Positions 9,216-17,887 of a stretch of DNA of 64,000 nucleotides are shown here, piece after piece (within the stretch, counting starts at the first letter, position 1; each line of letters opens with the position of its first letter). The stretch covers positions 124,001 to 188,000 of the forward strand of contig DJTE01000021.1 of assembly GCA_002439165.1 (NCBI GenBank), in the 5' to 3' direction. Source of the DNA: Chryseobacterium indologenes (GTDB taxonomy: Bacteria > Bacteroidota > Bacteroidia > Flavobacteriales > Weeksellaceae). A model generated the notes under the pieces. That model was given only the letters and a program-made list of their open reading frames with translations. It was not told the DNA's origin and made no database searches. The translations under genes and the position numbers were made by a program.

Positions 9216-10241
9216 ATGAAAAAGAAACAGCTTTTATACCTTCACCTTTTCTTCTGGTTTCTGTACTTAACCAGAGATGTGATGGATTTCAGGCTTAGCA
9301 TAGAGAGACAGGACGAGCCCGGTATTATTTTTTCGGTTACCTTCTTTATCACTAATTTTTCCTGTTTTTATATTAATTACTTTTGGATTGTACCGAAATT
9401 TTTTGATCTGAATAAAACCTATAAATTTATTATCGGATACCTCGTCAGTATACTGTGTTTTGTTGTAGTACGGTACTCCGTAGAAGAGATGCTGACACCT
9501 CTCTTCTTTGGAATAAGAAATTATGCGGAAGGAACAGGGCTGGCCTTTTACTTCTATGACAATATTTATTTCAGCTTTATTACCATTTTTGTAAGTACGG
9601 TTTTATGTATTTTCAAATTATATTCTGAAATGGAGGCAGAAAAGAACAAACTGATGACCGAAAAGAAAGATGCAGAACTCCAGGCTCTGAAAACACAGAT
9701 CAATCCGCATTTTATTTTTAATTCCTTAAATAATATTTACTCACTGGTTTACCAGAATTCTGAAAAAGCACTTCCTGCAATAGAAGAACTGAGCCGCCTG
9801 CTGAGATACAGCACCAAAGACCTTGAAAAACCCGTGATTCCGCTGGAAAAAGAAATGGAATATATTGAAAGCCTGATCGCTCTGGAAAGCCTGAGAATAA
9901 AAAATCCTGAACTGTTGACTGTTGAAAAAAATATCACCCTTCCGAACCAGGGAATCTCACCGATGCTGCTGGTTCCGTTTGTGGAAAATGCCTTTAAACA
10001 TGGTGATTTCAGAGATAAAGGTTTTATTCTTAAAATTTCTGATGATCAGGGACCCCTGCATTTCTATCTGCATAATTTTAAGAACAGCAGGTACAAAGAC
10101 GATTTCTCAGGAATAGGTATTGAAAATGTAAGAAAAAGACTTGAAATTCTGTATCCCGGCAGCTATCAGTTATCTATCCGCGAAAATAAATCTGAATTTG
10201 TCGTAGATTTGAAAATAACTTTCCCGCATGAGAACCATTAA
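9216..10241 (+). CDS. LytS-type sensor histidine kinase
   Basis: A 341-aa membrane kinase. Four hydrophobic segments fill residues 1-140, including LHLFFWFLYLTR and IFSVTFFITNFSCFYINYF. A short coiled coil (MEAEKNKLMTEKKDAELQAL) follows. Next is the His_kinase domain with phosphoacceptor H165 in LKTQINPHFIFNSLNNI, then an ATPase domain with LVPFVENAFKHG and GIGIENVRKRLEILY. The 3' end overlaps the response-regulator gene by 14 bp, so the two are translationally coupled. There is no separate sensory domain, so the membrane segments are the probable sensor. Confidence 0.93.
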   Translation: MKKKQLLYLHLFFWFLYLTRDVMDFRLSIERQDEPGIIFSVTFFITNFSCFYINYFWIVPKFFDLNKTYKFIIGYLVSILCFVVVRYSVEEMLTPLFFGIRNYAEGTGLAFYFYDNIYFSFITIFVSTVLCIFKLYSEMEAEKNKLMTEKKDAELQALKTQINPHFIFNSLNNIYSLVYQNSEKALPAIEELSRLLRYSTKDLEKPVIPLEKEMEYIESLIALESLRIKNPELLTVEKNITLPNQGISPMLLVPFVENAFKHGDFRDKGFILKISDDQGPLHFYLHNFKNSRYKDDFSGIGIENVRKRLEILYPGSYQLSIRENKSEFVVDLKITFPHENH

Positions 10242-10908
10242 ATGCATTATCGTTGATGATGAACCGCTGGCAATTTCACTGCTGGAAAACTACGTGAGGA
10301 AGATTCCTTTCTTAGAACTTGTTTTTTCTGCGGAAAATCCCATTACAGCACTGGAATATATCCGGAATAACAGCTGCGATCTTATTTTTCTGGATATTCA
10401 GATGCCTGAACTTAACGGGATCAGCTTTATGAAGATCATGGGCGACACACACAAATATATTCTGACGACCGCCTATTCGGAATATGCAATGGAAGGCTAC
10501 GAACATCATGTGGTGGATTATCTGCTGAAGCCCGTTACTTTTGACAGATTCTATAAAAGCATCATCAAGGCTCAGGAACGTTTTTCGTTCTCTGAAAATA
10601 AAAAAGAACCGTATTTCTTCGTGAAATCTTCAGGTCAGCAGCACCGCATCCATTATAACGAGATTCTTTATATTGAAAGCATCAAAGATTATGTAAACAT
10701 CCGGACTGCAGATCAGGAATATATTGTTCTGGATACCCTGAAATCCCTTGAAAATCAGCTTTCAGAAAATTTTATAAGAATTCATAAATCTTTTATCATC
10801 AATCTGGATAAAATCAAAAGTATCGGAGCAAAAAAACTGATGTTGGCAGAACAGGAAATTCCAATTGGTGATAGTTATAGAGCTAATCTTTTAGAGCGAT
10901 TGAAATAG
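10228..10908 (+). CDS. LytTR-family response regulator
   Basis: A 226-aa partner of the overlapping kinase. The receiver domain (1-120) has the acidic pair in VDDEP, phosphoacceptor D56 in LIFLDIQMPEL and the lysine in LLKPV. The LytTR DNA-binding domain (about 125-226) contains ILYIESIKDYVNIRT and FIRIHKSFIINLDKI. Such pairs in Bacteroidota often control nearby membrane-protein genes; the divergent barrel gene at 6896-9022 is the obvious candidate (inference). Confidence 0.95.
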   Translation: MRTIKCIIVDDEPLAISLLENYVRKIPFLELVFSAENPITALEYIRNNSCDLIFLDIQMPELNGISFMKIMGDTHKYILTTAYSEYAMEGYEHHVVDYLLKPVTFDRFYKSIIKAQERFSFSENKKEPYFFVKSSGQQHRIHYNEILYIESIKDYVNIRTADQEYIVLDTLKSLENQLSENFIRIHKSFIINLDKIKSIGAKKLMLAEQEIPIGDSYRANLLERLK

Positions 10909-10964
10909 AAAGAAAAGGGCTGTTCAAACCTGTAAGGTTTAGGTCCGTTTTTATCATTACTAAA

Positions 10965-11070
10965 ATATTCCCCCGCAGATTTCGGACATTGAGCAGATTT
11001 TTTTTGCTAAAGCCATTGTAATTCATTATAAAAGAGGAATTTTAGTCCGCTCCTGTTGAATTTTTATAGT
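10965..11070 (-). repeat. Copy of a dispersed intergenic element, degenerate
   Basis: On the minus strand the order is GGAGCGGACT, then ACAATGGCTTTAGC, then AAATCTGCGGGGG. The same modules occur in the same order on the plus strand near 49280-49370. This suggests a dispersed non-coding repeat. It may also form part of the 3' region of the response-regulator transcript. Confidence 0.45.
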
Positions 11071-11116
11071 TGTGCCGGAATCTTGATATAGAATCATTTT
11101 AATGGAATAAAAACAA

Positions 11117-11146
11117 AAAAGACGGCTTCCATGAAAACCGTCTTTT
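11117..11146 (-). terminator. Terminator of the aconitase gene
   Basis: AAAAGACGG (11117-11125) pairs with CCGTCTTTT (11138-11146), 20 bp beyond the stop codon of the leftward aconitase. The A run on the plus side is the U tract of the leftward transcript. Confidence 0.85.
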
Positions 11147-11165
11147 ATGATTAATAATCTAACAA

Positions 11166-13436
11166 TTAATTTTTTTCTTGCTGCTTGATCAGATTAAGGG
11201 CAGAGCCTGCCTTGAACCAGTCGATCTGTTGGTCATTATAGGTATGGTTGGCCATAATGATGTCTTTGGTTCCGTCTTTGTGAACGAATTCTAAAGTCAG
11301 CTGTTTTCCCGGAGCAAACTGATCAAGGTCCAGGAAGTTCACAGTGTCATCTTCCTGAATTTTGTCATAATCTGCTTCGTTGGCGAAAGTGATTCCCAAC
11401 ATTCCCTGTTTTTTAAGGTTGGTTTCATGGATTCTCGCGAAGGATTTTACCAGAACAGCTTTTACGCCGAGGTGTCTTGGCTCCATAGCAGCATGCTCTC
11501 TTGATGAACCTTCTCCATAGTTCTGGTCTCCCACAACGATGGTTGGAACGCCTGCTGCTTTGTAAGCTCTCTGTACAGCCGGAACTTCTCCGTATTCACC
11601 GGTTAGCTCGTTTTTAACCTTATTGGTTTCCATGTTGTAGGCATTTACAGCTCCAATTAACATGTTATTTGAAATATTGTCTAAGTGACCTCTGTATTTC
11701 AGCCACGGTCCTGCCATAGAAATATGGTCGGTTGTACATTTTCCGAAAGCTTTGATCAGTACTTTAGCCCCTGTAATATTTTTACCGTCCCAGGCCGGGA
11801 ACTCTTCCAGTAACTGAAGCCTGTCTGAAGTAGGACTTACATTAACCACCACTTTGGATCCGTCTTCTGACGGAGCCTGATATCCGTTGTCATCTACGGC
11901 AAATCCTTTTTCCGGAAGTTCGAATCCTTTAGGCTCGTCAAGTTTTACCTGCTCGCCGGCTTCGTTCGTTAAAGTATCTGTAATCGGGTTGAAGTCTAAT
12001 CTTCCCGAGATAGCAACAGCTGCTACCATTTCAGGAGAGGCTACAAATGCATGGGTGTTCGGGTTTCCGTCAGCTCTTTTTGCAAAGTTTCGGTTGAAAG
12101 AGTGAATAATAGAGTTTTTCTCTCCCTTTTCAGCACCTTCTCTGTCCCATTGACCGATACATGGTCCGCAGGCATTCGTAAAGATTCTTGCGTTCTCAAA
12201 TTTTCTGAAAGAATTCAGGAATCCGTCTCTTTCTGCTGTGAATTTCACCTGCTCAGAGCCTGGATTGATTCCTAAAATAGCTTTTGGTTTAACTCCTTTT
12301 GATACCGCATCCTCCACAATAGAAGCTGCTCTTGATAAATCTTCATAAGAAGAGTTGGTACAGGAACCGATCAGGGCCCATTCAACTTCAAGAGGCCATC
12401 CGTTGGCTTCAGCTTTAGCTCTGAATTCAGCTACCGGAGTAGCAAGATCCGGAGTGAAAGGTCCGTTTAAGTGAGGAGTCAGCTCAGAAAGGTTAATTTC
12501 AATCAACTGGTCGAAATACTGTTCAGGGTTGGCATATACTTCTGCATCACCTGTCAGGTGTTCCGCAATTTTATCGGCAGCATCTACCACATCCTGTCTT
12601 CCCGTGGCAGCCAGATATCTTCTCATGGAATCATCATACCCGAAAGTGGAAGTCGTAGCTCCGATTTCCGCCCCCATATTACAGATGGTACCTTTACCTG
12701 TTGCAGAAAGAGATTCCGCTCCTTCTCCGAAATATTCCACGATGCAGCCCGTACCTCCTTTTACGGTAAGAATTCCTGCCACTTTTAAGATAACATCCTT
12801 CGCAGAGGTCCAGCCGTTCATTTTACCGGTTAATTTTACTCCGATAAGCTTAGGCATTTTAAGTTCCCAGGCCATTCCTGCCATTACATCTACTGCATCA
12901 GCACCTCCTACACCAATGGCTACCATTCCCAGACCGCCGGCATTTACCGTGTGAGAGTCTGTACCAATCATCATTCCTCCCGGAAATGCATAATTTTCAA
13001 GGACCACCTGGTGAATAATCCCTGCTCCCGGTTTCCAGAACCCGATTCCGTATTTATCACACACGGAACTCAGGAAGTTGAATACCTCAGAGTTTTTGTT
13101 GATCCCTTCCTGAAGGTCTTTATCGGCTCCTACTTTCGCCTGGATCAGGTGATCGGCATGAGCCGTTGACGGAACGGCAACTTTGGTTTTTCCGGCCTGC
13201 ATAAACTGTAAAAGCGCCATTTGCGCGGTTGCATCCTGCATTGCCACCCTGTCTGGTGCGAAATCTACGTAAGAGTTACCTCTTTCGTAAGCCTGTGTAG
13301 CATTTCCCTCCCAAAGGTGAGTGTAAAGAATTTTTTCTGAAAGGGTAAGAGGTTTTCCCACGATTTGTCTTGCTGCTGCAATTCTTTCCGGGTACCGCTC
13401 GTACACCTTTTTGATCATATCAATATCAAAAGTCAT
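11166..13436 (-). CDS. Aconitate hydratase, mitochondrial type
   Basis: A 756-aa TCA-cycle enzyme converting citrate to isocitrate through cis-aconitate. The three cluster ligands are present: C359 in GSCTNSS and C423/C426 in NACGPCIGQ. The swivel domain has NYGEGSSREHAAMEPRHLG with the active-site serine and arginine. Length and N-terminus (IKKVYERYPERIAAARQ) fit the mitochondrial Aco2 type rather than AcnA of about 890 aa. It lies downstream of, and codirectional with, an AcnB-type aconitase. A terminator sits between them, so the two are likely separate transcripts. Confidence 0.96.
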   Translation of the reverse strand: MTFDIDMIKKVYERYPERIAAARQIVGKPLTLSEKILYTHLWEGNATQAYERGNSYVDFAPDRVAMQDATAQMALLQFMQAGKTKVAVPSTAHADHLIQAKVGADKDLQEGINKNSEVFNFLSSVCDKYGIGFWKPGAGIIHQVVLENYAFPGGMMIGTDSHTVNAGGLGMVAIGVGGADAVDVMAGMAWELKMPKLIGVKLTGKMNGWTSAKDVILKVAGILTVKGGTGCIVEYFGEGAESLSATGKGTICNMGAEIGATTSTFGYDDSMRRYLAATGRQDVVDAADKIAEHLTGDAEVYANPEQYFDQLIEINLSELTPHLNGPFTPDLATPVAEFRAKAEANGWPLEVEWALIGSCTNSSYEDLSRAASIVEDAVSKGVKPKAILGINPGSEQVKFTAERDGFLNSFRKFENARIFTNACGPCIGQWDREGAEKGEKNSIIHSFNRNFAKRADGNPNTHAFVASPEMVAAVAISGRLDFNPITDTLTNEAGEQVKLDEPKGFELPEKGFAVDDNGYQAPSEDGSKVVVNVSPTSDRLQLLEEFPAWDGKNITGAKVLIKAFGKCTTDHISMAGPWLKYRGHLDNISNNMLIGAVNAYNMETNKVKNELTGEYGEVPAVQRAYKAAGVPTIVVGDQNYGEGSSREHAAMEPRHLGVKAVLVKSFARIHETNLKKQGMLGITFANEADYDKIQEDDTVNFLDLDQFAPGKQLTLEFVHKDGTKDIIMANHTYNDQQIDWFKAGSALNLIKQQEKN

Positions 13437-13672
13437 ATCTTATTGTAGTTTTGTTCTTTTTCCGTTAATGCTTCCTTTTTTTAATATCTGAAAAGGAAAA
13501 ATCTTTTTTTATATATCAAAAAATGTTCCTATAATTCATGAACAGGGGTATTTTGATCTCAAAAATCAATAGATTTTATAACTTTCAATTTAAGAAAAAA
13601 TAGAATTTATTTTCCGGATTTTATCGAAAAAAAAACGTAACTATCATAAAATAGAAACGTTCTAAACAAAAA
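13437..13672. other. Upstream region of the mitochondrial-type aconitase gene
   Basis: An AT-rich spacer that must contain the leftward promoter of the aconitase gene. I found no box matching TAnnTTTG on the minus strand, and no gene. Confidence 0.4.
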
Positions 13673-13713
13673 ATTGAAAGATTTTAAATCCTAAAGGACT
13701 AAAATCTTTCAAT
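13673..13713 (-). terminator. Terminator of acnB
   Basis: ATTGAAAGATTTTA (13673-13686) is perfectly complementary to TAAAATCTTTCAAT (13700-13713). It lies 42 bp beyond the acnB stop and separates it from the second aconitase gene. Confidence 0.8.
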
Positions 13714-13755
13714 GATATAATTTTCAATAGTCTTGCGACTTATCTGTCAATTGTA

Positions 13756-16539
13756 TTAATGGGCGCTTGTACTTGTAAGTTCCTTAATGGAAGGTACAAA
13801 AGTCGTAAGATCAATACCTTCAACCGCAGCTTTATATTCATCAATGCTCGGGATTCTTCCGATGATGGCAGACAGAACGACAACCGGAGTCGAAGCAAGC
13901 AGGGATTCTCCTTTTTTACGCTCAGAATCTTCTACTACTCTTCCCTGGAAAAGACGGGTTGAAGTCGCTAAAACAGTGTCTCCTTTTGCTGCTTTCTCCT
14001 GGTTCCCCATACAAAGGTTACATCCCGGACGCTCAAGGTACATTACATTCTGATATTCAGTACGGGCTTCTCCTTTTGGAGCATTGTCATCAAATTCAAA
14101 GCCTGAATATTTCTCCAGCAGTTCCCAGTCTCCTTCAGCTTTCAGCTCGTCAATAATATTATAAGTAGGAGCTGCCACTACCAGCGGAGCATTGAATTCT
14201 ACTTTTCCCTGTTGTTTTTCAAGATTTCTCAGCATTTGAGAAACGATCTTAAGGTCACCTTTGTGAACCATACAGGATCCTACGAAACCAAGATCTACTT
14301 TTTTCTCACCACCGTAGTAAGAAAGATCTCTGATGGTGTCGTGGGTATATCTCTTGGAAACATCATCATTATTTACATCCGGATCGGCAATCATTGGTTC
14401 AACAATTACATCCAGATCCACCACTACTTCAGCATAATATTTAGCATTGGCATCCGGAGTAAGAGCAGGTTTCTCACCTGATCTGATCTCTGCAATTCTC
14501 TTATCAGCTTTGTCAATTAATCCCTGAAGCACTTTGTTATGGTTATCCATTCCTTTATCGATCATGATCTGGATTCTGCCTTTAGCAATTTCCAGTGATT
14601 CGATCAGGGTGTTGTCTTCAGAAATGTTGATCGATGCTTTTGCCTTCATTTCGGCAGTCCAGTCTGTAAAGGTGAATGCCTGGTCAGCAGGAAGTGTTCC
14701 GATGTGAACCTCAATGATTCTTCCCTGGAATACATTCTCTCCGCCGAACTGTTTCAGCATCTGAGCCTGGGTAGCATGAACCACGTCACGGAAATCCATA
14801 TGCGGTTTCATTTCACCTTTGAAGGTTACTTTCACAGATTCAGGGATTGGCATGGATGCCTCACCGGTTGCTAATGCAAGAGCAACGGTTCCTGAGTCAG
14901 CTCCGAAAGCTACTCCTTTAGACATTCTTGTGTGAGAGTCACCACCGATGATAATGGCCCACTCGTCTACGGTAATATCGTTCAGAACTTTGTGAATTAC
15001 ATCGGTCATGGCGTGGTATTCACCTTTCGGGTCACGGGCTGTAATCAGACCGAAATCGTTCATGAATTTCATGAGCTTAGGAATGTTCGCCTGAGCTTTT
15101 TTATCCCAAACGGAAGCCGTGTGACATCCTGACTGGTAAGCACCGTCTACGATAGGTGAAATTACAGTCGCAGCCATCGATTCAAGTTCCTGGGAAGTCA
15201 TAAGACCTGTTGTATCCTGGGACCCTACGATGTTTACCTGTACACGAACGTCTGAACCTGCGTGTAATACTTTTCCAGGCGTTGTGCCTACTGCATTTCT
15301 GTTGAAGATTTTTTCAACGGCTGTAAGGCCCTGCCCTTCGTGAGAAATCTCTTTTGATGGAGCAAAAACAGTCGGAGCTTCAACACCCAGAACCTGAGCG
15401 GCAAATGTCTGTAATTTCTTACCGAATACAATTGCGTAAGATCCTCCGGCTTTGATGAATTCCATCTTCTGAGGAGTGAAGGACTTCGTAAGATCAATCA
15501 GTTCCTGATCTCCGTTATATAATTTCTTTTTCTTTGTATTGATGGTTAAAACAGTTCCGGTAGCTACTGAATAAGCCTGTTCAAGAATTACTTCTCCAGC
15601 TTCGTTTCGGACTGGATTTCCGTTTTCATCTGCTTTCTTTACCCAGTTTTTAAGGTCGATACCAATTCCTCCGGTAACATCTACTGTGGTAAGGAAGATA
15701 GGGGAAATACCGTTGGTTCCTCCAACAATCGGAGCGATATTCACGAATGGTACATAAGGGCTGGCCTGTTTTCCTGTCCATAACGCCACGTTATTTACTC
15801 CCGACATTCTGGATGAGCCTACTCCCATAGTTCCCTTTTCAGCGATAAGCATCACACTTGCATCAGGATGCTGTGCCTGTAAAGCTTTAATTTCTTCCTG
15901 CGCCTGAGGAGTGATCATACATTTACCGTGAAGCTCACGGTCTGATCTTGAGTGTGCCTGGTTACCCGGAGAAAGTAAATCGGTAGAAATGTCTCCTTCA
16001 CCGGCAATATAAGTAACCACTTTGATTTCTTCAGCCACTTCAGGAAGCTTCGTGAAGAATTCAGCCTGTGCATAGCTTTCTAAAATTTCTTTTGCAATTG
16101 CGTTACCGCTGTTGTATGCATCTTTTAAACGGTTGGTATCCGCTTCATAAAGGAAAACCTGAGTTTTAAGAACCTCAGCTGCCTGTTTGGCAATGGCAGA
16201 ATCATTACCTAAAGCTAAGTCTAATAATACTTCGATGGATTTACCTCCTTTCATATGAGATAATAGTTCAAATGCGAAAGCAGGAGATATTTCTTCTACT
16301 ATGGATTCACCAAGAATGATCTCTTTTAAAAATTTAGCTTTTACACCGGCTGCGCTTGTCGTTCCCGGTAAGGTGTTGTAGATGAAAAACTGAAGAGAGT
16401 CTGCCCTGTACTCATTACCTGAATCTTTAATCTGTGTAATGATTTCGCTTAGTAATTCAGCACTGTCAATCGGCTTTGGATGAAGCCCCTGGGTTTTTCT
16501 TTCTTCAATCTCTTTGAGGTAATCCTTATACATATTCAT
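13756..16539 (-). CDS. acnB: Bifunctional aconitase AcnB / 2-methylisocitrate dehydratase
   Basis: A 927-aa aconitase of the B type. The N-terminal 160 residues are a helical HEAT-like domain (DYLKEIEERKTQGLHPKPID opens it), followed by a swivel domain (KGTMGVGSSRMSGVNN) and the catalytic domains. The cluster cysteines are C756 in GSCMVHKGD and C840/C843 in PGCNLCMGNQ. IIIGGDSHTRMSKGVAFGADSG is intact. In the family this enzyme serves the TCA cycle and can dehydrate 2-methylisocitrate. In E. coli the apo-protein also binds mRNA; whether that holds here is unknown. No methylcitrate genes are nearby. Confidence 0.96.
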   Translation of the reverse strand: MNMYKDYLKEIEERKTQGLHPKPIDSAELLSEIITQIKDSGNEYRADSLQFFIYNTLPGTTSAAGVKAKFLKEIILGESIVEEISPAFAFELLSHMKGGKSIEVLLDLALGNDSAIAKQAAEVLKTQVFLYEADTNRLKDAYNSGNAIAKEILESYAQAEFFTKLPEVAEEIKVVTYIAGEGDISTDLLSPGNQAHSRSDRELHGKCMITPQAQEEIKALQAQHPDASVMLIAEKGTMGVGSSRMSGVNNVALWTGKQASPYVPFVNIAPIVGGTNGISPIFLTTVDVTGGIGIDLKNWVKKADENGNPVRNEAGEVILEQAYSVATGTVLTINTKKKKLYNGDQELIDLTKSFTPQKMEFIKAGGSYAIVFGKKLQTFAAQVLGVEAPTVFAPSKEISHEGQGLTAVEKIFNRNAVGTTPGKVLHAGSDVRVQVNIVGSQDTTGLMTSQELESMAATVISPIVDGAYQSGCHTASVWDKKAQANIPKLMKFMNDFGLITARDPKGEYHAMTDVIHKVLNDITVDEWAIIIGGDSHTRMSKGVAFGADSGTVALALATGEASMPIPESVKVTFKGEMKPHMDFRDVVHATQAQMLKQFGGENVFQGRIIEVHIGTLPADQAFTFTDWTAEMKAKASINISEDNTLIESLEIAKGRIQIMIDKGMDNHNKVLQGLIDKADKRIAEIRSGEKPALTPDANAKYYAEVVVDLDVIVEPMIADPDVNNDDVSKRYTHDTIRDLSYYGGEKKVDLGFVGSCMVHKGDLKIVSQMLRNLEKQQGKVEFNAPLVVAAPTYNIIDELKAEGDWELLEKYSGFEFDDNAPKGEARTEYQNVMYLERPGCNLCMGNQEKAAKGDTVLATSTRLFQGRVVEDSERKKGESLLASTPVVVLSAIIGRIPSIDEYKAAVEGIDLTTFVPSIKELTSTSAH

Positions 16540-16721
16540 AATAGAAGTCTTTCAATATTAAAAGGTAGAATATTTTTTGCTGCTTCTTTAGTGGTCTGTA
16601 TAAATACAGTTAATGGCATTTTGACATCTCGCATGTTGATGCAACATTCACCGGTAAGGTCAGCATAATCTACGTTTTTTTTAAAAGTTTTTTAAATGAT
16701 TAAACAATTCAAAATGCTCCC

Positions 16722-16729
16722 CAAAATTA
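16722..16729 (-). promoter_or_regulatory. Candidate -7 box of acnB
   Basis: The minus strand reads TAATTTTG, fitting TAnnTTTG. Transcription from here would give a leader of about 175 nt before the acnB start at 16539. No clear TTTG element lies 20 nt further upstream. Confidence 0.4.
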
Positions 16730-16784
16730 CGAAATTTTACGATTTTATGAGAATGAAATTATTTAGATTCTTTATAAATATGAA

Positions 16785-16816
16785 TTTGATAATTTCTATT
16801 TTTGGCCGTAATTTTG
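16785..16816 (+). promoter_or_regulatory. Promoter of the WG-repeat gene
   Basis: TTTG at 16785-16788, exactly 20 nt, then TAATTTTG at 16809-16816: a textbook Bacteroidota promoter. The expected start is near 16822, so the leader is only about 10 nt. This favours the ATG at 16833 as the start. Confidence 0.75.
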
Positions 16817-16832
16817 CAGACAAATGATGAAT

Positions 16833-17603
16833 ATGAAAAATATCCTTAATTTTTTGTGCGTTTTTATTTCAGTTTTCATTTTTTCACAGACTAAATCCGT
16901 GAAAAAAATACCGGTTAAGAATGCAGGAAGAATTACCGCTAAAAAAGCTCCGTCAGAAGCTCAATCCAAATCTGATCTTGTGGTGATTAAACAGGATCTT
17001 CCGGTTCTGATTCCTAAGAAAAAGGATGGGAAATTCGGATATGTCAACCAGAATGGAAAATTCATCATTCGGCCGGAATATCATATTGCCGTATTCTTTT
17101 ATGAAGACTGCAACCTGCTGAATTCCCCCAACGAAAAGGTAAGGAAATTCGGTACAAAAAATTATGCTACCGTAGAAAAGGATATGATTTCCTACCGTGT
17201 AGACAGGGCCGGAAAAAGAGTGTATCAGTTCAAAGAGGAAGATCTCGGAAAATGTAAGTTTGAAGAATATAAGCAGCAGCTTTACCAGGCGTATGTGCTC
17301 AATGGCTTTTACGGAATCATTGAAAAGGCAACATTCGAAAATCCTATGGATTACAGGCAGTTTAAGATCTATCCTCAGTATCAGTATCTGTTTATTATGG
17401 AAGGGGATGATGTCTCCGATCCTATGATTGTGGCTTCCCACAACGACCGATTCGGGGTGATTGATGTTCATAATAAAGTTATCATTCCTTTCGAATATTC
17501 CAATATCAAAAGAAATTTCAGCTGGAAACTCGGGAGAATGTTTGAAGTGACCAAAGACGGAACCAATTATTATTATATAGACGCGGATAATAAAACCTAT
17601 TAG
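16833..17603 (+). CDS. Secreted WG-repeat protein
   Basis: A 256-aa exported protein. I choose the third of three in-frame ATGs (16824, 16827, 16833) because the promoter would place transcription start near 16822 and MKNILNFLCVFISVFIFSQ then forms a clean signal peptide. Two WG (KWG leptospira-type) repeats are visible: KDGKFGYVNQNGKFIIRPEY and DRFGVIDVHNKVIIPFEYSN. The segment before them is basic (KKIPVKNAGRITAKKAP). WG proteins are common in Bacteroidota and their function is mostly unknown. It is probably monocistronic, since the thiamine riboswitch follows. Confidence 0.85.
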   Translation: MKNILNFLCVFISVFIFSQTKSVKKIPVKNAGRITAKKAPSEAQSKSDLVVIKQDLPVLIPKKKDGKFGYVNQNGKFIIRPEYHIAVFFYEDCNLLNSPNEKVRKFGTKNYATVEKDMISYRVDRAGKRVYQFKEEDLGKCKFEEYKQQLYQAYVLNGFYGIIEKATFENPMDYRQFKIYPQYQYLFIMEGDDVSDPMIVASHNDRFGVIDVHNKVIIPFEYSNIKRNFSWKLGRMFEVTKDGTNYYYIDADNKTY

Positions 17604-17684
17604 AAGAAAATCTTATTCTTTAAAGAAAGAATGGAGGTTGTCCGACTCTGATATTCAGCTTCTTTTTATTCCGTTTATTTTTTG

Positions 17685-17692
17685 TAATTTCG
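17685..17692 (+). promoter_or_regulatory. Candidate -7 box of the thiamine-receptor transcript
   Basis: TAATTTCG differs from TAnnTTTG by one base and lies about 7 nt before the expected start near 17699, immediately ahead of the riboswitch. Confidence 0.4.
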
Positions 17693-17699
17693 CGGCTGA

Positions 17700-17772
17700 A
17701 ATAAAGGGGTGCTGTAACAAGCTGAGATTATACCCAATGAACCTGGAACGGGTAATGCTGTTTAGGGAAATT
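17700..17772 (+). promoter_or_regulatory. TPP (THI-box) riboswitch aptamer
   Basis: The conserved blocks occur in order: GGGGTGC (17706-17712), GCTGAGA (17721-17727), ACCC (17732-17735), GAACCTG, then GGTAATGCTG and TTTAGGGAAA. GGGT and ACCC form the P2 stem. It precedes a TonB-dependent receptor gene, matching the known class of thiamine-regulated outer-membrane receptors of Bacteroidota. Thiamine pyrophosphate binding would reduce receptor expression. Confidence 0.95.
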
Positions 17773-17776
17773 AAAA

Positions 17777-17843
17777 ATGAGCAATAGGTAATGGCAATGA
17801 GTACATCTCAGATATTACATATTCCCGGTTACTCATTATTCAT
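17777..17843 (+). repeat. Long imperfect hairpin between aptamer and start codon
   Basis: ATGAGCAATAGGTAAT (17777-17792) pairs with GTTACTCATTATTCAT (17828-17843) with two mismatches and three G-U pairs. The ATGAGTAATGAG-like wording resembles short dispersed repeats. It separates the aptamer from a pyrimidine tract at 17851-17859 that is complementary to the aptamer P2 strand. Confidence 0.55.
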
Positions 17844-17887
17844 CATAATCCGCCCCTTTTATTCATTAAATTTTAAAGATTTATAGA

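Noticed and set aside
12471..12954. Rightward frames of 105 and 141 codons
   Set aside because: Antisense shadows of the mitochondrial-type aconitase, which has all its catalytic motifs.
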